Source: AP-15 sp963777435
GTDB taxonomy: Bacteria; Pseudomonadota; Alphaproteobacteria; ATCC43930; CGMCC-115725
Assembly (NCBI GenBank): GCA_963777435.1
Contig: CAVZQT010000001.1
Span: 558,001-622,000, forward strand
DNA: 64,000 bases
Direction: 5' to 3'
The notes under the pieces are model-generated. The model made no database searches and was not told the origin of the DNA. It saw only the letters and a list, made by a program, of their open reading frames with translations. Positions within the stretch are counted from its first letter, which is position 1; each line of letters opens with the position of its first letter. The translations under genes and the position numbers were made by a program. Positions 61,027-64,000 of the stretch are shown here, in pieces.

Positions 61027-61199
61027 GGTTTGGTCTCCTCCAACCGGCGGACCGGCAAAATTGCCGGCGCCTATCCTGACGACGATCGAGAAGTTTCAGA
61101 ATCGACATGGCGTCGGCAAAAAGCGCATCGGGCCTCGGCAAAAAACCGCATCGGGCGGCGAAGCTTGCCCCAGCCTCCGCGACAGCTGATATAGTGAGG

Positions 61200-61298
61200 C
61201 GGGAGCCCGGCGGCGGGCAGGCCTCTCGCCAACCCGGTCAGGTCCGGAAGGAAGCAGCCGTAACAAGTCGTGGCCTGGGTCGCCGATCCGGTCTCCCA
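61200..61298 (+). ncRNA. ffs: Small signal recognition particle RNA (4.5S)
   Basis: The apical domain GGTCAGGTCCGGAAGGAAGCAGCC is the conserved Ffh-binding loop. The 5' end GGGAGCCCGG pairs with the 3' end CCGGTCTCCC, giving the long hairpin of about 99 nt. It lies 50 bp before dnaX, the usual location in alphaproteobacteria. Exact ends are approximate. Confidence 0.93.
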
Positions 61299-61348
61299 CC
61301 CTTCTCCGGCTTTGGTTCATAAACGAGCAGCGGGGCACAGGGCGTGAG

Positions 61349-63324
61349 ATGCCGGAAGACGTAAAATCGACCCCGCAGCAGATACAAACAGTAACCAGTG
61401 GTGGTCCCGGTCCAGCTATCGAATTTGGGCTGTCCCAACACTCAGAAGCGCCTACTGAGGTCGAGCATACGCATCTCATGCGGGCGGACGCACCCATGCC
61501 AGTCGAGCATGGAAAGTACGTGGTTCTCGCCCGCAAGTACCGGCCTCAGAAGTTCAAGGACCTGATCGGGCAGAAACCGGTCGTGCGTACTCTGACAAAC
61601 GCTCTGCAGACGGGCCGGATAGCGCATGCCTTTATCCTGACCGGGGTGCGCGGCGTCGGCAAGACCACGATGGCGCGGATTCTGGCGCGAGCACTCAATT
61701 GTGTGGGAGCCGATCGGGAAGGCATCGAGCCTTGCTGCGAATGCGAGCATTGCCGGGCAATTGCCAAGGATCGGCATGTCGATGTCATCGAAATGGATGC
61801 CGCCTCGCGCACTGGCGTCGACGACATCCGCGAACTGACCGACGGCGTGCGCTATCGCCCGGTCTCGGCGCGCTACAAAATCTACATCATCGACGAAGTC
61901 CACATGCTGTCGAAAAACGCCTTCAACGCTCTGTTGAAGACGTTGGAGGAGCCGCCGCCCGCGGTCGTGTTCGTGTTCGCGACGACCGAAATCCACAAGG
62001 TGCCGGTCACCGTCTTGTCGCGCTGTCAGCGTTTTTCGCTGCGCCGTGTCCCGGCTGAAATGCTGGCCCAATATTACGCTTGGGTCGCTGAGCAGGAAGG
62101 GGTCGCAGCCGAGCCCGCGGCGTTGGCATTGATCGCGCGCGCCGCCGATGGCTCGGTGCGCGACGGGCTGTCATTGCTCGACCAGGCAATCGCCTTGTCC
62201 GGCGGGAATGTCGGCGAGGCGGCGGTCCGCGACATGCTCGGCGTCGCTGATCGCGGGCAAGTCTTCGACCTGCTCGAAATGGTATTGCGCGGCGATGCCG
62301 CGGCGGCCTTGGCGCAATTCGACCGGCTTTATCAGGAGGGTGCGGATCCGGCGCTGGTGTTGCAGGATCTGCTCGACCTTTCGCACTTTCTGACCCGATT
62401 GAAGCTTGCGCCCGACGCCGGCGCCGGCGACCCGCTCGCCGAGGGCGACCGCGAGCGCGCCCGTCCGCTTGCCGAAAAGCTGTCGATGCCGTCTCTGGCG
62501 CGGGTCTGGCAGATGCTCCTCAAGGGCCTCGGCGAAGTGCAGGAGGCGCCGTCGCCGATCCAAGCCGCCGAGATGGTGCTGATACGGCTTGCCTATGTTG
62601 CCGATCTGCCGGTCCCGGCCGAACTCGGGCGCTCATTGCAAAGCCCGGCGGTGCGGCAGAGTCCAGAACTGCGCGCTGAGCCGGCCCGACCGGCACCGGC
62701 CCCCCCTTCGCCCCCAACCCCGACACGGGCGCCCGATTCCTCAAATCCCGCAGCGTCCGCAAGGCCGTCCGCCGCGCCGATGCGCGCCGCGATCGAACTC
62801 GCCGAGGCTGCGATCGAGGCGATGCCCGACGCGCCGCCGGCACCGCCGGTCGCGGTATTCGAGCCGATGCCGCAGAGTTTTGATCAGGTCGTGGCTCTGT
62901 TCGACAAGCGGCGCGAGGCGGTATTGCGCTCGCATCTCGCGGCGCATCTGCACCTCGTCCATTTCGAGCCGGGGCGGATCGAGTTTCGCCCGGCCCAAGG
63001 CGCACCGCGCGATCTTGCCAATCGCTTGGGCCAGTTGCTCGGCGAATGGACCGGGGCGCGATGGCTGATTGCGATCTCGGAGGCCGAGGGCGAACCGACC
63101 ATGCGTCAGCGCCAGGAGCAGCGCGAGACCGAGTTGCGGAACGGGGTCGCGGCGCACCCGTTGGTTCAGGCGGTATTGGAAACCTTTCCGGGTGCCACGA
63201 TCACCGCCGTGCGCGAGCGCTTTGCCGCGACGGCCGATAGCGATTTGGTGGAGGGTGAGCCGGACCCCGGCGAAACCGAGGGCGCGAGACCGACGAGGAC
63301 AACTCAGCAGAGGATCGGACATGA
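61349..63324 (+). CDS. dnaX: DNA polymerase III gamma/tau subunit, tail frameshifted
   Basis: Clamp-loader ATPase that assembles the beta clamp and tethers the polymerase. AAA+ core: Walker A GVRGVGKTT with K105, zinc-module Cys (CVGADREG...CCECEHC), IIDEVHMLSKNAFNALLKTLEEPPP (Walker B) and LSRCQRF. Domain III and a Pro/Ala-rich linker (about residues 440-500) precede the tau-type C-terminal domain. As sequenced, the frame runs on to 63577 over ybaB, giving an unnatural Arg-rich tail. If one base is restored near 63290, it ends TDEDNSAEDRT with a stop at 63322-63324, overlapping the ybaB start. I annotate that corrected end. There is no slippery A-run for programmed frameshifting near this site. 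Confidence 0.95.
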
Positions 63325-63644
63325 AAAACATCGGCCAGCTGATGAAGCAGGCGCAGCAGATGCAGGAAAAGATGGCCGAGATGCAGGCGCAGCTCGAGGC
63401 TGTCGAGATGACCGGGGTTGCCGGCGCCGGCATGGTCGAGCTGACCCTGAACGGCAAGAGCGATCTGAAAAAGATCAAGATCGACAAATCGCTGCTCGAT
63501 CCGGCCGAGGGCGAGGTTCTGGAGGATTTGATCGTCGCGGCGTTTGCCGATGCCCGCCGCAAAGTCGCCGCCTATAGCGAGGAGGAAATGCAGAAATTGA
63601 CCGGCGGCCTATCCCTGCCCGGCGGCATGAAACTGCCGTTCTGA
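63321..63644 (+). CDS. ybaB: YbaB/EbfC nucleoid-associated protein
   Basis: 107 residues: MKNIGQLMKQAQQMQEKMAEMQAQL coiled coil, VELTLNGKSDLKKIKIDKSLLDP and the closing LTGGLSLPGGMKLPF. It forms tweezer-like DNA-binding dimers. It follows dnaX in most bacteria. RecR usually comes next, but here a rubredoxin gene follows. Confidence 0.95.
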   Translation: MKNIGQLMKQAQQMQEKMAEMQAQLEAVEMTGVAGAGMVELTLNGKSDLKKIKIDKSLLDPAEGEVLEDLIVAAFADARRKVAAYSEEEMQKLTGGLSLPGGMKLPF

Positions 63645-63728
63645 TTTTCACCTCGCATTTGGGGCTCGGCTACCTTCCGCAGCGGCCGGGGAGGTTAGTA
63701 CCTTGGTAATGTCCGCGAAGCCACTCGA

Positions 63729-63899
63729 ATGAAACGCTATTTGTGTCTCGGCTGCGGCTTCGTGTACGACGAAGCGCTCGGGCTCCCGGAGCACGGGATC
63801 GCGCCGGGGACACGGTGGGAAAATATCCCGAAGGATTGGGTCTGCCCCGATTGCGGCACCCCGAAATCGCTCTTCGAAATGGTCGAGATAGCCTATTAA
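63729..63899 (+). CDS. Rubredoxin
   Basis: 56 residues with the one-iron site formed by two CxxC pairs: YLCLGCGFVYDEALG and DWVCPDCGTPKSLFEMVE, and a typical GTRWENIP middle. A small electron carrier, for example for alkane hydroxylases or peroxide detoxification; the partner is unknown. Start ATG 63729, stop TAA at 63897-63899. It lies in the place where recR is often found. Confidence 0.9.
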   Translation: MKRYLCLGCGFVYDEALGLPEHGIAPGTRWENIPKDWVCPDCGTPKSLFEMVEIAY

Positions 63900-63924
63900 A
63901 CATAGGCCAAGGATAGAAGCGGCA

Positions 63925-64000
63925 ATGCCGACAGATTTTGTATTGCGAAATAGCGCGCGAGGATATTCCCGGCTGGTATCGACCGGTCTCAACGCCAGTT
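63925..64000 (+). CDS. Possible start of the next gene (cut by window end)
   Basis: An ATG at 63925 opens MPTDFVLRNSARGYSRLV, which stays open to the end. This recalls the N-termini of cytochrome b561-type proteins (NSxxRYxxL), but too little is visible to decide. Confidence 0.3.
   Translation, partial: MPTDFVLRNSARGYSRLVSTGLNAS

Noticed and set aside
61349..63577. Programmed frameshift in dnaX
   Set aside because: No slippery A-run or stem at the shift point, and many other genes in the window have single-base errors. A consensus error explains it better.

Overview
This is a GC-rich window whose gene content and gene order point to an alphaproteobacterium, probably Rhodospirillales in the broad sense. 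The pointers are the small SRP RNA directly upstream of dnaX-ybaB, bcp overlapping glnE, an ArsR/methyltransferase-metF-metH operon, a TTG-start class III cyclase with TolB-like and TPR regions, and many alphaproteobacterial-type regulators. The assignment rests on recognition of families and synteny, not on a database search. No intact tRNA, rRNA or CRISPR array was seen.

Layout. 1-1.7 kb: large (cut by the left edge) and small subunits of a Rieske ring-hydroxylating dioxygenase. 2-5.3 kb: an accessory patch with a small secreted protein, an AT-rich GT2 glycosyltransferase, a second GT2-like gene and the tail of an IS110-type transposase. 5.7-6.9 kb: a 583-bp tandem duplication, each copy with a 51-residue DUF3309 gene. 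6.9-9.2 kb: a GT4 glycosyltransferase and a secreted GlcG/HbpS-like protein. 9.6-15.1 kb: metH, metF and an ArsR-methyltransferase regulator, read leftward as one operon. 15.3-17.5 kb: mlaA and two mlaC paralogues. 17.5-24.4 kb: ettA (broken) diverging from a TetR-RND efflux operon. 24.5-26.2 kb: a muramidase/lipoprotein/small-protein cassette. 26.7-32.8 kb: single enzymes and stress proteins, including a class III nucleotidyl cyclase. 33-35 kb: a GT2 gene and a DUF2142 remnant. 35-40.8 kb: acyl-CoA ligase, SDR, YbaK-like deacylase, a CnoX-like thioredoxin, LON-domain protein, Trm112 and DUF971. 40.8-48.4 kb: a CapD-type sugar epimerase, a K+ channel with a cyclic-nucleotide domain, DUF455, bcp and glnE. 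48.7-54.1 kb: two DevC-like permeases, an ABC ATPase joined to a cyclic-nucleotide-binding domain, and an atypical ClC channel. 54.4-57.8 kb: three 2-hydroxyacid redox enzymes. 58-61 kb: an ECF42-type sigma factor, two DGPF/YCII proteins and a GST. 61.2-63.9 kb: SRP RNA, dnaX, ybaB and a rubredoxin.

Two themes stand out. First, three genes read or make cyclic nucleotides: the cyclase, the K+ channel and the ABC-CNBD exporter, the last followed by a ClC protein. Second, at least ten otherwise conserved genes carry single-base gains or losses in short homopolymers: metF, mlaC2, ettA (four times), the RND adaptor, acyl-CoA ligase, ybaK, ABC-CNBD, ghrA, one YCII gene and the dnaX tail. That pattern looks more like consensus error in the sequence than biological decay, so broken genes here should be read as probably intact until the raw reads are checked.
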